In this document: in pieces, positions 9,791 to 18,396 of the stretch
Position numbering within the stretch: the stretch's first letter is position 1
How the letters are laid out: each line of letters opens with the position of its first letter
Assembly: GCF_027594145.1 (NCBI RefSeq)
Contig: NZ_JAQFFK010000001.1
Coordinates: 558,001 to 622,000, forward strand
Direction: 5' to 3'
DNA: 64,000 nt
Origin: Methanococcoides alaskense
GTDB lineage: Archaea > Halobacteriota > Methanosarcinia > Methanosarcinales > Methanosarcinaceae
Made by a program: the position numbers and the translations under genes
The notes under the pieces: model-generated
Databases searched by the model: none
Seen by the model: only the letters and a program-made list of their open reading frames with translations
What the model was told of the DNA's origin: nothing

Positions 9791-9813
9791 ATTCGATTTA
9801 TGGGGGGTTCAAT

Positions 9814-11559
9814 ATGAAAATAGCAAAGACTATCAAATTGTTTGGGATCCTAAGTTTAGTGTGTCTGGTTACACTTTCGATGATCTCCGCAGCAGCAGCA
9901 AATCCTACTGTCTGCAGAGAACTTCCAATAAGTGCCAACCCTGGTGACACAATAACTGTGGAGCTGAACATGGAATTAGATGGCGCTGATAAGACCGTCA
10001 TCGAGGACAATGTACCTGCAGGATGGGTAGTAAGCAATCCATCTGATGGTGGATTTATTGTTGGCACTGATACAGTAACTTGGGCAAACACAGGTGCAGC
10101 ACCAGGTGACAACCAGCTAACCTATGATGTCACAATCCCTGGAGATGCAGCAGGAACATACGCCTTTGATGGAGTGTTCGATCTGGCAGTAGCAGCTCCT
10201 GGCCTCCAGGCAATTACCTGTGAAACACAGATGGATGTCGTCGAAGAACCAGTGCCAGGACCAGGACCAGGACCAGGACCAGCTGACGACCTAAATGTCT
10301 GCAGAGACCTTCCAACAAGTGCCAACCCAGGTGACACAATAACTGTGATTCTGGACCTTACATTAGTTGGTGCAGATAAGACTGTCATCGAGGACAATGT
10401 ACCTGCAGGATGGGTAGTAAGCAATCCATCTGATGGTGGGGCGGTCGAGGATACAAATACAGTAAACTGGATTTTCATCAACTCAGCACCAAGTGACAAC
10501 CAGTTAACCTACGATGTCACAATCCCTGGAGATGCAGCAGGAACATACAACTTTGATGGAGAGTTCGATCTGGCAGTAGCAGCTCCTGGCCTCCAGACAA
10601 TTGACTGTGACACTCAGATGAATGTCGAAGAAGCAGGACCAGGGCCAGTTGACGATCTAAATGTCTGCAGAGACCTTCCAACAAGTGCCAACCCAGGTGA
10701 CACAATAACTGTGCTTCTGGACCTTACATTAGTTGGTGCAGATAAGACCGTCATCGAGGACAATGTACCTGCAGGATGGTTAGTAAGCAATCCATCTGAT
10801 GGTGGGTCGATCGAGGACACAAATACAGTAAACTGGATTTTCATCAACTCAGCACCAGGTGTCACACAGTTAACCTATGATGTCACAATCCCTGGAGATG
10901 CAGCAGTAGGACCATACACCTTTGGTGGAGAGTTCGATCTGGCAGTAGCAGCTCCTGGACTCCAGACAATTACCTGTGACACTCAGATGAATGTAGTGGA
11001 AGTACCTGAAGAACCAGAATGTCCAGTAGCAGACTATGATCCTATTGTGATCGAGCCTTGCTGGAACTTCATGTCAGTGCCATTCGCACTGAACAACAGC
11101 AGTGTTGAATTTGTCCTTGCGGACATCAACTACAATAATCTGTTGTACTGGAACACTTCAGGCGCTATCTGGGAAATACCTACCGAATTCGAACCACTGA
11201 AAGCATACTGGATCGAGAGCAATGAGAGCGTTGATCAGCTGATCTCAAGCGAGATTCTTGAACCACTTACACCAGCTGTGCCACCTACCATGACAGTGTA
11301 TCCTGGATGGAATGCTATCGGTTACACCGATTCCATGGCTATCCTGCCAGCTGAACTGATGCTCGGTTCGATAGACGAATCATACATGGTTGTCATAGGT
11401 CCTTATGACTCAGCAAACGGTATGTATGAACAGATCGGACACAATGGTGAAACTGGAGTGATCTCTGGTATCCATGTAGGAACAGACATCTTCGATATGG
11501 GCCCATATGAGGGATTCTGGGTATATGTAACTCAGGAAGACACCATTGCAGGGTTCTAA
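9814..11559 (+). CDS. Secreted three-repeat beta-sandwich surface protein, copy 1
   Basis: The start at 9814 follows a GGGGGGT ribosome site. The protein has 581 residues. A signal peptide (about 1-29, ending SAAAA) is followed by three near-identical domains of about 105-115 residues. Each reads R-x-L-P-x-S-A-N-P-G-D-T-I, then VPAGW.VSNPSDGG, then LTYDVTIPGDAAG. They are joined by Pro-Gly linkers (GPGPGPGP). This pattern resembles Ig-like repeats in microbial surface proteins. The last 175 residues form a different domain starting W-N-F-M-S-V-P and containing P-G-W-N-A-I-G, as in other methanogen exported proteins. No membrane anchor is seen. It probably forms a stalk or spacer with its neighbours. 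Confidence 0.85.
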   Translation: MKIAKTIKLFGILSLVCLVTLSMISAAAANPTVCRELPISANPGDTITVELNMELDGADKTVIEDNVPAGWVVSNPSDGGFIVGTDTVTWANTGAAPGDNQLTYDVTIPGDAAGTYAFDGVFDLAVAAPGLQAITCETQMDVVEEPVPGPGPGPGPADDLNVCRDLPTSANPGDTITVILDLTLVGADKTVIEDNVPAGWVVSNPSDGGAVEDTNTVNWIFINSAPSDNQLTYDVTIPGDAAGTYNFDGEFDLAVAAPGLQTIDCDTQMNVEEAGPGPVDDLNVCRDLPTSANPGDTITVLLDLTLVGADKTVIEDNVPAGWLVSNPSDGGSIEDTNTVNWIFINSAPGVTQLTYDVTIPGDAAVGPYTFGGEFDLAVAAPGLQTITCDTQMNVVEVPEEPECPVADYDPIVIEPCWNFMSVPFALNNSSVEFVLADINYNNLLYWNTSGAIWEIPTEFEPLKAYWIESNESVDQLISSEILEPLTPAVPPTMTVYPGWNAIGYTDSMAILPAELMLGSIDESYMVVIGPYDSANGMYEQIGHNGETGVISGIHVGTDIFDMGPYEGFWVYVTQEDTIAGF

Positions 11560-11590
11560 TGGAGGTGTGATACAGAAAGTCGAAAAATAC

Positions 11591-11626
11591 AGGTGAGTTT
11601 TTAACTCGCCTAATTTATTTTTTATT
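11591..11626 (+). promoter_or_regulatory. Terminator-like hairpin between genes B and C, copy 1
   Basis: AGGTGAG/CTCGCCT (11591-11611, one G-U pair) is followed by a T-rich stretch and is identical in copy 2. It may reduce read-through into gene C. Confidence 0.5.
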
Positions 11627-11639
11627 AAAGGGTGATTCT

Positions 11640-12350
11640 ATGATCCAGAAAAAGAGCTTTACAAAATACACAATAATCTTACAGATATTCTTATTATTAT
11701 TTGCAATGGCAACGATCCCTGTAAGTGCTGCTTCTGAAGCTATTCCATCATTTCCGTTAAGTGTGGGAGGAGAAGTTACAATTGATGGAGAATTAGCACC
11801 TGTGGGAACTGAAATTACAGTCAAACTTGGGGAAAAGACAGTTGGTACAACCACCGTAGGATCTGAAGGAATATATGGCGATTTACCTACTAACAGGTTG
11901 TTAGTAACCAGTGAACCCGATGATTATGAGAATCTTGAGTTCTATGTGAATGGTGTCGAAACAGACCTTGTTGACCTCACAAATGCAGTTCCGGGAGCCA
12001 CAGTAACTACAATTCTTACATCATCAGCCCCTGCTGTAAGTGAAAAACCAGCTGATAAAACAGTTGCCGAATCCTCAAGTGGATCCTCAAGTTTTAGTTC
12101 ATCTCCATCATCAAGTTCATCATCAAGTTCATCATCATCATCATTGGATGATGCAGAAGTCCAGGATAATTCAGATGAGGAAAATACATTTGAGAGCATT
12201 GCTTTAGCAGGAGATGGGGCTGAAATTGAAACTACAAACGAGAATGTACCATCATCAGAAGCAGAGTCCTCTGCGCTTGTTACTGGGATATTCGGTTTGA
12301 TACTGGTTTCATTGGTAGGCGCAATTATCATTGTTAAGCGCAAAAAGTAA
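11640..12350 (+). CDS. Membrane-anchored surface protein with Ser-rich linker, copy 1
   Basis: The 236-residue protein has a signal peptide (about 1-31). Next comes a small beta domain with G-x-V-T-I-D-G and FYVNGVE motifs, seen in other methanogen surface proteins. A long Ser-rich linker of low complexity (about 142-175) and an acidic stretch follow. It ends in one membrane helix and a KRKK tail that should stay inside the cell. It is the only cassette product with an anchor, so it may tether the other two. A GGGTGA ribosome site precedes the ATG. Confidence 0.85.
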   Translation: MIQKKSFTKYTIILQIFLLLFAMATIPVSAASEAIPSFPLSVGGEVTIDGELAPVGTEITVKLGEKTVGTTTVGSEGIYGDLPTNRLLVTSEPDDYENLEFYVNGVETDLVDLTNAVPGATVTTILTSSAPAVSEKPADKTVAESSSGSSSFSSSPSSSSSSSSSSSSLDDAEVQDNSDEENTFESIALAGDGAEIETTNENVPSSEAESSALVTGIFGLILVSLVGAIIIVKRKK

Positions 12351-12405
12351 ATAAAAAATTTCATTTGAAAAAGAAAAGTAAAACAAATAAAGCTCCATAA
12401 AAGAA

Positions 12406-12445
12406 GGAAGATGATAGCGATTTTCTAAATCATGCTACATCTTCC
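12406..12445 (+). terminator. Long stem-loop ending cassette copy 1
   Basis: A 40-base near-perfect stem runs GGAAGAT...ATCTTCC outside, TAGC/GCTA and GATTT/AAATC inside, with a TCT loop. It is identical at 18357-18396 after copy 2. No long T run follows, so it could be a 3' processing or stability element as well as a terminator. Confidence 0.55.
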
Positions 12446-13219
12446 AAAAACCCGACAGATAAGATCTATGGAAATCCAACATACGGATCTTTACCTTCCC
12501 ATTTATAGCCTTTCAGGTGATTTTACATTTATTTCTTGTATTATCAGACACATATAGTAGTGACGTAACCAATTGTTGTTTTGCTTTTTTTTGCAGTAGG
12601 GTAGATAGTTCAAATCATCTATTTTTGTTAATGATGTAAAGTGAAATGTATGAATAGAATGAGTTTGTTGACTTTTTCATGTATCGTACATAATTTGAAT
12701 TGGAAACATTTGTTTTATCATGTAAAGATTATTTGTGTAATCAATTGTATAGTCATATTTATGGCTAAATTTTGAATTTCAAAGAAGTAGCTGTATAAGG
12801 ATCTTGTTATTTGAGTCTATGAGTTGTCCCACATCGTATTTTCGAATATAATAACGGAGTGATGTTTCACAAGGTATCTTATGATTGCGTTTATGCGGGT
12901 TTGAACTGAATTTAGTGAAATAATGAATTTGGTTTGGCACCTGACGTTTTTCTGTTATACATTTCTGCTATAATCGAACTAAACGTTCTTCAATCCATGG
13001 GAGATTCGATCTCAGATAGCTTCTTACCGAGATTTTCAAGATGCTTGTACTCTTTTTTAAAATCAAAATTAGTTAAGGGCATAATAGTAGCTTATTCAAA
13101 TATGTATAAACTTTGTATTTCCTGTGAGAATTTATCAGGATTCTCTTTAATAGACAAAGATGTTGTTCCGCCTCCATCCAATTGCAATTGGGATTCGTCA
13201 TACATAAAATTTTTGAACA
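12446..13219. other. Intergenic region between cassette copies
   Basis: About 770 AT-rich bases without a convincing gene. Two short open frames here lack a good ribosome site, have no family resemblance and overlap promoter DNA. The first half is similar to the DNA after copy 2 (about 18397-18900), and the last 80 bases resemble the DNA before copy 1. Confidence 0.6.
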
Positions 13220-13267
13220 CTTACCATGCGTACTTACCACGAGTACTTACCACGAGTACTTACTTTC
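13220..13267 (+). promoter_or_regulatory. 13-bp iteron-like repeats, cassette copy 2
   Basis: Three full units (CTTACCATGCGTA once, CTTACCACGAGTA twice) and a partial CTTACTTTC. The array ends 25 bases before the TATA-like element, exactly as in copy 1, but with one more unit. Confidence 0.6.
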
Positions 13268-13291
13268 CATCCGAATCCTGTGTTCTTTGAA

Positions 13292-13300
13292 GTTTATATG
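13292..13300 (+). promoter_or_regulatory. TATA-like element, cassette copy 2
   Basis: GTTTATATG in the same context as in copy 1. About 120 bases after it are almost unchanged between copies. Confidence 0.5.
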
Positions 13301-13401
13301 CTCTGCTGGACAACTTAGTATTGTAGTGGTACGGGTATGGTGCAGTTTGGCTATCGTAATTTGGTACGTTGCGAGAGTGTTTACTGTGTTTGATATATTA
13401 A

Positions 13402-13453
13402 CCTCCTTATTGGAGGATCAAAAAGACCTTTCACCAGGGCATATAATATGTCC
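13402..13453 (+). promoter_or_regulatory. Two leader hairpins of cassette mRNA, copy 2
   Basis: Hairpin I is CCTCC/GGAGG (13402-13416). Hairpin II pairs GGGCATA (13437-13443) with TATGTCC (13447-13453). Both occupy the positions of the copy 1 hairpins, with compensating base changes in II. Confidence 0.5.
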
Positions 13454-13517
13454 AGGTAAACTGCATCCATTTTGACCGCTCTGAACGAAACGAAATCTCA
13501 AGTTGGAGGTAAAAGGA

Positions 13518-15761
13518 ATGCAAATTAAAACAATTCTTATTGTTGCAATGTTATGCCTTGCTATGTCTGGTATAGCAATTGCACCAGGAACTGGCGAGGA
13601 AGAGCCAGCAGAAGATGTATGTTGCTGGGCAAAGCCATGTGGTACCCCAGTTGAACAATGTGACAAAGAAACTACTTTTGTACTTTATAATTCCGAGGCC
13701 CGGATTGTAAAGACACTCCATGGCTATGTATATGTTGACATGGAATTCGACACAAATGGTCAGGGTCAGGAGATCATTACAGCTAATGATGTCCGTCTTT
13801 CCAACTGGCATACAAATTACGAGCCTAACACCAAGGTTATGCCAAACGACATGGACAACCTCGATGTAATTGAGACTGTATACGATGCTCCAATATCATA
13901 CGTCGATGTGAATGACAACGGTATGTATGATCTTTATGATGGTGTAGTCTATGATCTTGATGATGATGGTTTTGTTTCTGTCGGTGACATACTACAGACA
14001 GATATCGCAGCAGTCGATGTCTACTCCCTTGAAGAGTTCGATGCCGGTGAATTTGTAGAGGCACAGGGAACATATGGAAATGCATGGGACAGAGTAAATG
14101 CTGCTCACCCAGCTAAGGGAATGGAGCTTTTCTCAATCGGTAACGGTGTAGCATCTGAACTCATGAAATGGGTAGACGCGGATGACAGCAACGACTGGAG
14201 CCTTGATGACAAACTCTACCTCATCCAGCCTCACTGTGTTGTAGAGGAAGCAGCACCAGTGAATGAAACAACAGTAAAAGTAAATAATCACTTTGGTGCA
14301 GAAGGATTTGATCAGTGCGTCACAATTGGTGACACCAGAGTCTACATCCCTGAAGATGATGAATGTATCCCAGAATGTGGTACAAAGGTCGTACAGGGTG
14401 ACCATGATGCAACCTACATGTTAATGCAGAACCTCGACGCAAAGCTTGCATTCTACAGCTTTGGTGGCGAAACTGAATGGTATGTTGATATGGATGCCGA
14501 CAATTTCGTATCCTTCGGTGATATCAGACTCACAGAAGTCTCCACACACTATGGACCAAACACCAAGGTAAAGGTATGTGATGAATTCGATCTTGGACAT
14601 GACCTTACATGGTCAGACCAGACTCTTGTCAGGTATGTTGAGACAGACGGTCTCGAGGGATACACTCTCGGCGACGCAGTCTACATTGACGTTGCCGACA
14701 ATGATGTTGTAGATGCAGGTGATATCAGGCTGGTTGAAGTTGAATCTTTCCTTCCAGGATTCCCTAACGCATTCGTATACGATGCATGGGCAGTTGTAGA
14801 ATCCAACGATGCTGATGTTGGAGATGAACTCAAAGGCATTGGTATAGGCGATACATACAACCCACTGAATTTCTACCTCGGATACATTGACTCTGACTGC
14901 ACTGGAACCTGGACCTGTCCAGATAAACTATACATCCAGCAGATCACTGACGAGATAATGGATCTTGGTGTAACAGTAGGTGACCTCAGACTCTATGTAC
15001 CTGTAAATGATCCAAACAGTCCATTCTTTGGAATGGAAGACTGGCCAGAATGTGGTACCAAAGTAACATGTGCTGACATTGATGTTGAGTATGCAGTTAC
15101 TCCTGTATTCAGCAACTATGATCTCATAATGTTCGTTGACAGGAACAATGACGGTGAATTCACCGAAGGCGTTGACCACGTGTACATTGATATGGATGAA
15201 TCCGGCGATGTAACTCTCTATGATGTCAGACTTACTGATGTTAGCATCAAGGAAGCATTCTATCCAAACAACACTAAAGTCATGACACAGCACGATCTTG
15301 ACCTCGGTGACACTTTGATGCCTTCAGACCTCTACGTTACAGTGTCTGATCTTGACCTCTTGGCTGTTGTGCCATACGTAGATATTGACGGCAATGACCC
15401 ATGTGTTGACTTGCCATGCGAAAGCACACCATTCACAGTCAGTATGTTTGATAACGACTGCAGTGGTGACTGGACCTGTGTTGACGCTCTTTACCTGAGC
15501 ATCAATGATCAGTTCTGTGAAGATGACTTCGCTGTGACCCACCAGGATATCAGACTCTTCATTCCACCAGAACTTATCTGCGAGAATGGTGAAGAACCTG
15601 ATGATGAATGTGACTACCATGCATATGATGCAAACGAAGATGGTATAATCACCATTGGAGAGGTAAACACCACAATCGATGCATACCGCACAGCACAAAC
15701 AGACATTGGAACAGTAAATGAAGTAATTGATCTATACCGTACAGGTGGATCATATTGTTAA
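13518..15761 (+). CDS. Secreted acidic Cys-rich protein with EF-hand-like loops, copy 2
   Basis: A 747-residue paralogue of the protein at 7531-9750, with the same three modules and C-terminal EF-hand loop. The ATG at 13518 has GGAGGT upstream. Differences cluster in two places: just after the signal peptide (PGTGEEEPAED replaces a shorter acidic string), and around residues 250-270 where a short insertion is present. From about 14710 to near the end the DNA looks identical to copy 1, which suggests recent duplication or gene conversion. The role is unknown; extracellular calcium-dependent assembly is my inference. Confidence 0.85.
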   Translation: MQIKTILIVAMLCLAMSGIAIAPGTGEEEPAEDVCCWAKPCGTPVEQCDKETTFVLYNSEARIVKTLHGYVYVDMEFDTNGQGQEIITANDVRLSNWHTNYEPNTKVMPNDMDNLDVIETVYDAPISYVDVNDNGMYDLYDGVVYDLDDDGFVSVGDILQTDIAAVDVYSLEEFDAGEFVEAQGTYGNAWDRVNAAHPAKGMELFSIGNGVASELMKWVDADDSNDWSLDDKLYLIQPHCVVEEAAPVNETTVKVNNHFGAEGFDQCVTIGDTRVYIPEDDECIPECGTKVVQGDHDATYMLMQNLDAKLAFYSFGGETEWYVDMDADNFVSFGDIRLTEVSTHYGPNTKVKVCDEFDLGHDLTWSDQTLVRYVETDGLEGYTLGDAVYIDVADNDVVDAGDIRLVEVESFLPGFPNAFVYDAWAVVESNDADVGDELKGIGIGDTYNPLNFYLGYIDSDCTGTWTCPDKLYIQQITDEIMDLGVTVGDLRLYVPVNDPNSPFFGMEDWPECGTKVTCADIDVEYAVTPVFSNYDLIMFVDRNNDGEFTEGVDHVYIDMDESGDVTLYDVRLTDVSIKEAFYPNNTKVMTQHDLDLGDTLMPSDLYVTVSDLDLLAVVPYVDIDGNDPCVDLPCESTPFTVSMFDNDCSGDWTCVDALYLSINDQFCEDDFAVTHQDIRLFIPPELICENGEEPDDECDYHAYDANEDGIITIGEVNTTIDAYRTAQTDIGTVNEVIDLYRTGGSYC

Positions 15762-15783
15762 ATAAAACTGTAAATTGAGTGTG

Positions 15784-15802
15784 GAGAGAGGAAATCTCTC
15801 TC
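15784..15802 (+). promoter_or_regulatory. Hairpin between genes A and B, copy 2
   Basis: GAGAGAG/CTCTCTC stem as in copy 1, with one extra TC in the 3' arm region. Confidence 0.45.
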
Positions 15803-15827
15803 TCATTCGATTTATGGGGGGTTCAAT

Positions 15828-17549
15828 ATGAAAATAGCAAAGACTATCAAATTGTTTGGGATCCTAAGTTTAATGTGTCTGGTTACACTTTCGATGATCT
15901 CCGCAGCAGCAGCAGATCCTAATGTCTGCAGGGAACTTCCAATAAGTGCCAACCCAGGTGACACAATAACTGTGGAGCTGAACATTATTGAATTAGATGG
16001 CGCTGATAAGACCGTCATCGAGGACAATGTACCTGCAGGATGGGTAGTAAGCAATCCATCTGATGGTGGATTTATTGTTGGCACTGATACAGTAACTTGG
16101 GCAAACACAGGTGCAGCACCAGGTGACAACCAGCTAACCTATGATGTCACAATCCCTGGAGATGCAGCAGGAACATACGCCTTTGATGGAGTGTTCGATC
16201 TGGCAGTAGCAGCTCCTGGCCTCCAGGCAATTACCTGTGACCTTCAGATGGATGTCGAAGCAGCACCAGGACCAGGACCGGGACCAGTTGACGATTTAAA
16301 TGTCTGCAGAGACCTTCCAACAAGTGCCAACCCAGGTGACACAATAACTGTGATTCTGGACCTTACATTAGTTGGTGCAGATAAGACTGTCATCGAGGAC
16401 AATGTACCTGCAGGATGGGTAGTAAGCAATCCATCTGATGGTGGGGCGGTCGAGGATACAAATACAGTAAACTGGATTTTCATCAACTCAGCACCAAGTG
16501 ACAACCAGTTAACCTACGATGTCACAATCCCTGGAGATGCAGCAGGAACATACAACTTTGATGGAGAGTTCGATCTGGCAGTAGCAGCTCCTGGCCTCCA
16601 GACAATTGACTGTGACACTCAGATGAATGTCGAAGAAGCAGGACCAGGACCAGTTGACGATCTAAATGTCTGCAGAGACCTTCCAACAAGTGCCAACCCA
16701 GGTGACACAATAACTGTGCTTCTGGACCTTACATTAGTTGGTGCAGATAAGACCGTCATCGAGGACAATGTACCTGCAGGATGGTTAGTAAGCAATCCAT
16801 CTGATGGTGGGGCAGTCGAGGACACAAATACAGTAAACTGGATTTTCATCAACTCAGCACCAGGTGTCACACAGTTAAGCTATGATGTCACAATCCCTGG
16901 AGCTGCAGCAATAGGAACATACACCTTTGATGGTGTGTTCGACCTTGCAGTAGCAGCTCCTGGACTCCAGGCAATTGACTGTGACACTCAGATGAATGTA
17001 GTGGAGGAAGTAGTTCCAGAACCAGAACTAGGTATTGTAATCGAGCCTAACTGGAACTTCATATCAGTGCCATTCGCATTGAACAACAGCAGTGTTGAAT
17101 TTGTCCTTGCGGATATCAACTACACTAATCTGATGTACTGGAACAATTCAGGCGGTATCTGGGAAATACCTACCGACTTCGAGCCACTGAAAGCATACTG
17201 GATCGAGAGCAACGAAAGCGCTGATCAGCTGATCTCAAGCGAACTTCTTGAACCAATTACGCCATCAGTGCCACCTGTAATGACAGTGTATCCAGGATGG
17301 AATGCTATCGGTTATACCGATTCCATAACTGTTCTGCCAGCTGAAATTGCACTTGGTTCGATAGACGAATCTTACACGCAGGTCAAAGGTCCTTATGACC
17401 CTGCAACCGCGACCTATGAACAGATAGGCCACAATGGTCAAACTGGAGTTATCGCTGGTGTCCATGTAGGAACAGACGTCTTCGATATGAGCCCATACGA
17501 GGGATTCTGGGTATTTGTAACTCAGGAAGATCTCCTTGCAGGGTTCTAA
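15828..17549 (+). CDS. Secreted three-repeat beta-sandwich surface protein, copy 2
   Basis: A 573-residue paralogue of 9814-11559 with the same signal peptide, three R-x-L-P repeat domains, Pro-Gly linkers and W-N-F-I-S-V-P C-terminal domain. It differs by a shorter first linker, a two-residue change after ELN in repeat 1, a shorter third linker that lacks the PECP cysteine, and WN preceded by Asn instead of Cys. The C-terminal domain has diverged most. Losing two cysteines in the linker and C-terminal domain suggests they form a disulfide in copy 1. Confidence 0.85.
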   Translation: MKIAKTIKLFGILSLMCLVTLSMISAAAADPNVCRELPISANPGDTITVELNIIELDGADKTVIEDNVPAGWVVSNPSDGGFIVGTDTVTWANTGAAPGDNQLTYDVTIPGDAAGTYAFDGVFDLAVAAPGLQAITCDLQMDVEAAPGPGPGPVDDLNVCRDLPTSANPGDTITVILDLTLVGADKTVIEDNVPAGWVVSNPSDGGAVEDTNTVNWIFINSAPSDNQLTYDVTIPGDAAGTYNFDGEFDLAVAAPGLQTIDCDTQMNVEEAGPGPVDDLNVCRDLPTSANPGDTITVLLDLTLVGADKTVIEDNVPAGWLVSNPSDGGAVEDTNTVNWIFINSAPGVTQLSYDVTIPGAAAIGTYTFDGVFDLAVAAPGLQAIDCDTQMNVVEEVVPEPELGIVIEPNWNFISVPFALNNSSVEFVLADINYTNLMYWNNSGGIWEIPTDFEPLKAYWIESNESADQLISSELLEPITPSVPPVMTVYPGWNAIGYTDSITVLPAEIALGSIDESYTQVKGPYDPATATYEQIGHNGQTGVIAGVHVGTDVFDMSPYEGFWVFVTQEDLLAGF

Positions 17550-17580
17550 TGGAGGTATGAGACCGAAAGTCGAAAAATAC

Positions 17581-17616
17581 AGGTGAGTTTTTAACTCGCC
17601 TAATTTATTTTTTATT
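17581..17616 (+). promoter_or_regulatory. Terminator-like hairpin between genes B and C, copy 2
   Basis: Identical to 11591-11626: AGGTGAG/CTCGCCT stem and a T-rich tail. Confidence 0.5.
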
Positions 17617-17629
17617 AAAGGGTGATTCT

Positions 17630-18301
17630 ATGATCCAGAAAAAGAGCTTTACAAAATACACAATAATCTTACAGATATTCTTATTATTATTTGCAATGGC
17701 AACGATTCCTGTAAGTGCTGCTTCTGAAGCTATTCCTTCATTTCCGTTAAGTGTGGGGGGAGAAGTTACAATTGATGGAGAATTAGCACCTGTGGGAACT
17801 GAAATTACAGTCAAACTTGGGGAAAAGACAGTTGGTACAACCACCGTAGGATCTGAAGGAATATATGGCGATTTACCTACTAACAGGTTGTTAATAACCA
17901 GTGAACCCGATGATTATGAGAATCTTAAGTTCTATGTGAATGCTGTCGAAACAGACCTTGTTGACCTCACAAGTGCAGTCCCGGGTGCCACAGTAACTAC
18001 AATCCTTGCATCATCAGTTCCTGTCGTACCTGAGACAACACCTGAGAAAAAAGCTTCATCCGGATCAATGGGCGGATACTCTGGTGATTCAGAAGTCCAG
18101 GATAACTCTGGAATTCAGGATGTCTCAGAGGAAAATTCAGTTGAGAGCATTGCTTTAGCAGGAGATGGGGCTGAAATTGAAACTACAAACGAGAATGTAC
18201 CGTCATCAGAAGCAGAGTCCTCTGCACTTGTTACTGGGATATTCGGTTTGATACTGGTTTCATTAGTAGGTGCAATTATCATTGTTAAACGCAAAAAGTA
18301 A
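17630..18301 (+). CDS. Membrane-anchored surface protein, copy 2
   Basis: A 223-residue paralogue of 11640-12350. The signal peptide, beta domain and C-terminal membrane helix with KRKK tail are nearly unchanged. The linker is different: a shorter Gly/Ser/Thr-rich segment (about 132-155) replaces the poly-Ser stretch. Only the length and make-up of the linker vary, as expected for a spacer between an anchor and an exposed domain. Confidence 0.85.
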   Translation: MIQKKSFTKYTIILQIFLLLFAMATIPVSAASEAIPSFPLSVGGEVTIDGELAPVGTEITVKLGEKTVGTTTVGSEGIYGDLPTNRLLITSEPDDYENLKFYVNAVETDLVDLTSAVPGATVTTILASSVPVVPETTPEKKASSGSMGGYSGDSEVQDNSGIQDVSEENSVESIALAGDGAEIETTNENVPSSEAESSALVTGIFGLILVSLVGAIIIVKRKK

Positions 18302-18356
18302 ATAAAAAATTTCATTTGAAAAAGAAAAGTAAAACAAATAAAGCTCCATATAGAAA

Positions 18357-18396
18357 GGAAGATGATAGCGATTTTCTAAATCATGCTACATCTTCC
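18357..18396 (+). terminator. Long stem-loop ending cassette copy 2
   Basis: Same 40-base stem-loop as at 12406-12445. Confidence 0.55.

Larger units (their letters stand above)
7253..12445 (+). repeat. Tandem duplication, unit 1 (three-gene surface cassette)
   Basis: Unit 1 of a direct duplication with period about 6 kb; unit 2 is 13220-18396. Iterons, TATA element, leader hairpins, three genes, inter-gene hairpins and the final stem-loop occur in the same order in both. Confidence 0.9.
13220..18396 (+). repeat. Tandem duplication, unit 2 (three-gene surface cassette)
   Basis: Second unit of the duplication. About 1 kb inside gene A appears identical to unit 1, while promoter-distal spacers, the middle of gene A and the gene C linker have diverged. 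Confidence 0.9.

Noticed and set aside
9814-11559. Cohesin domains in gene B
   Set aside because: The repeats begin R-x-L-P-x-S-A-N-P-G-D-T and contain VPAGW and LTYDVTIP. This fits generic Ig-like surface repeats better than cohesin, and the partner has one EF-hand loop instead of the two of a dockerin.
12934-13475. Two overlapping open frames between the cassette copies
   Set aside because: They run across the iterons and promoter of cassette 2, lack ribosome sites, and have no counterpart before cassette 1.
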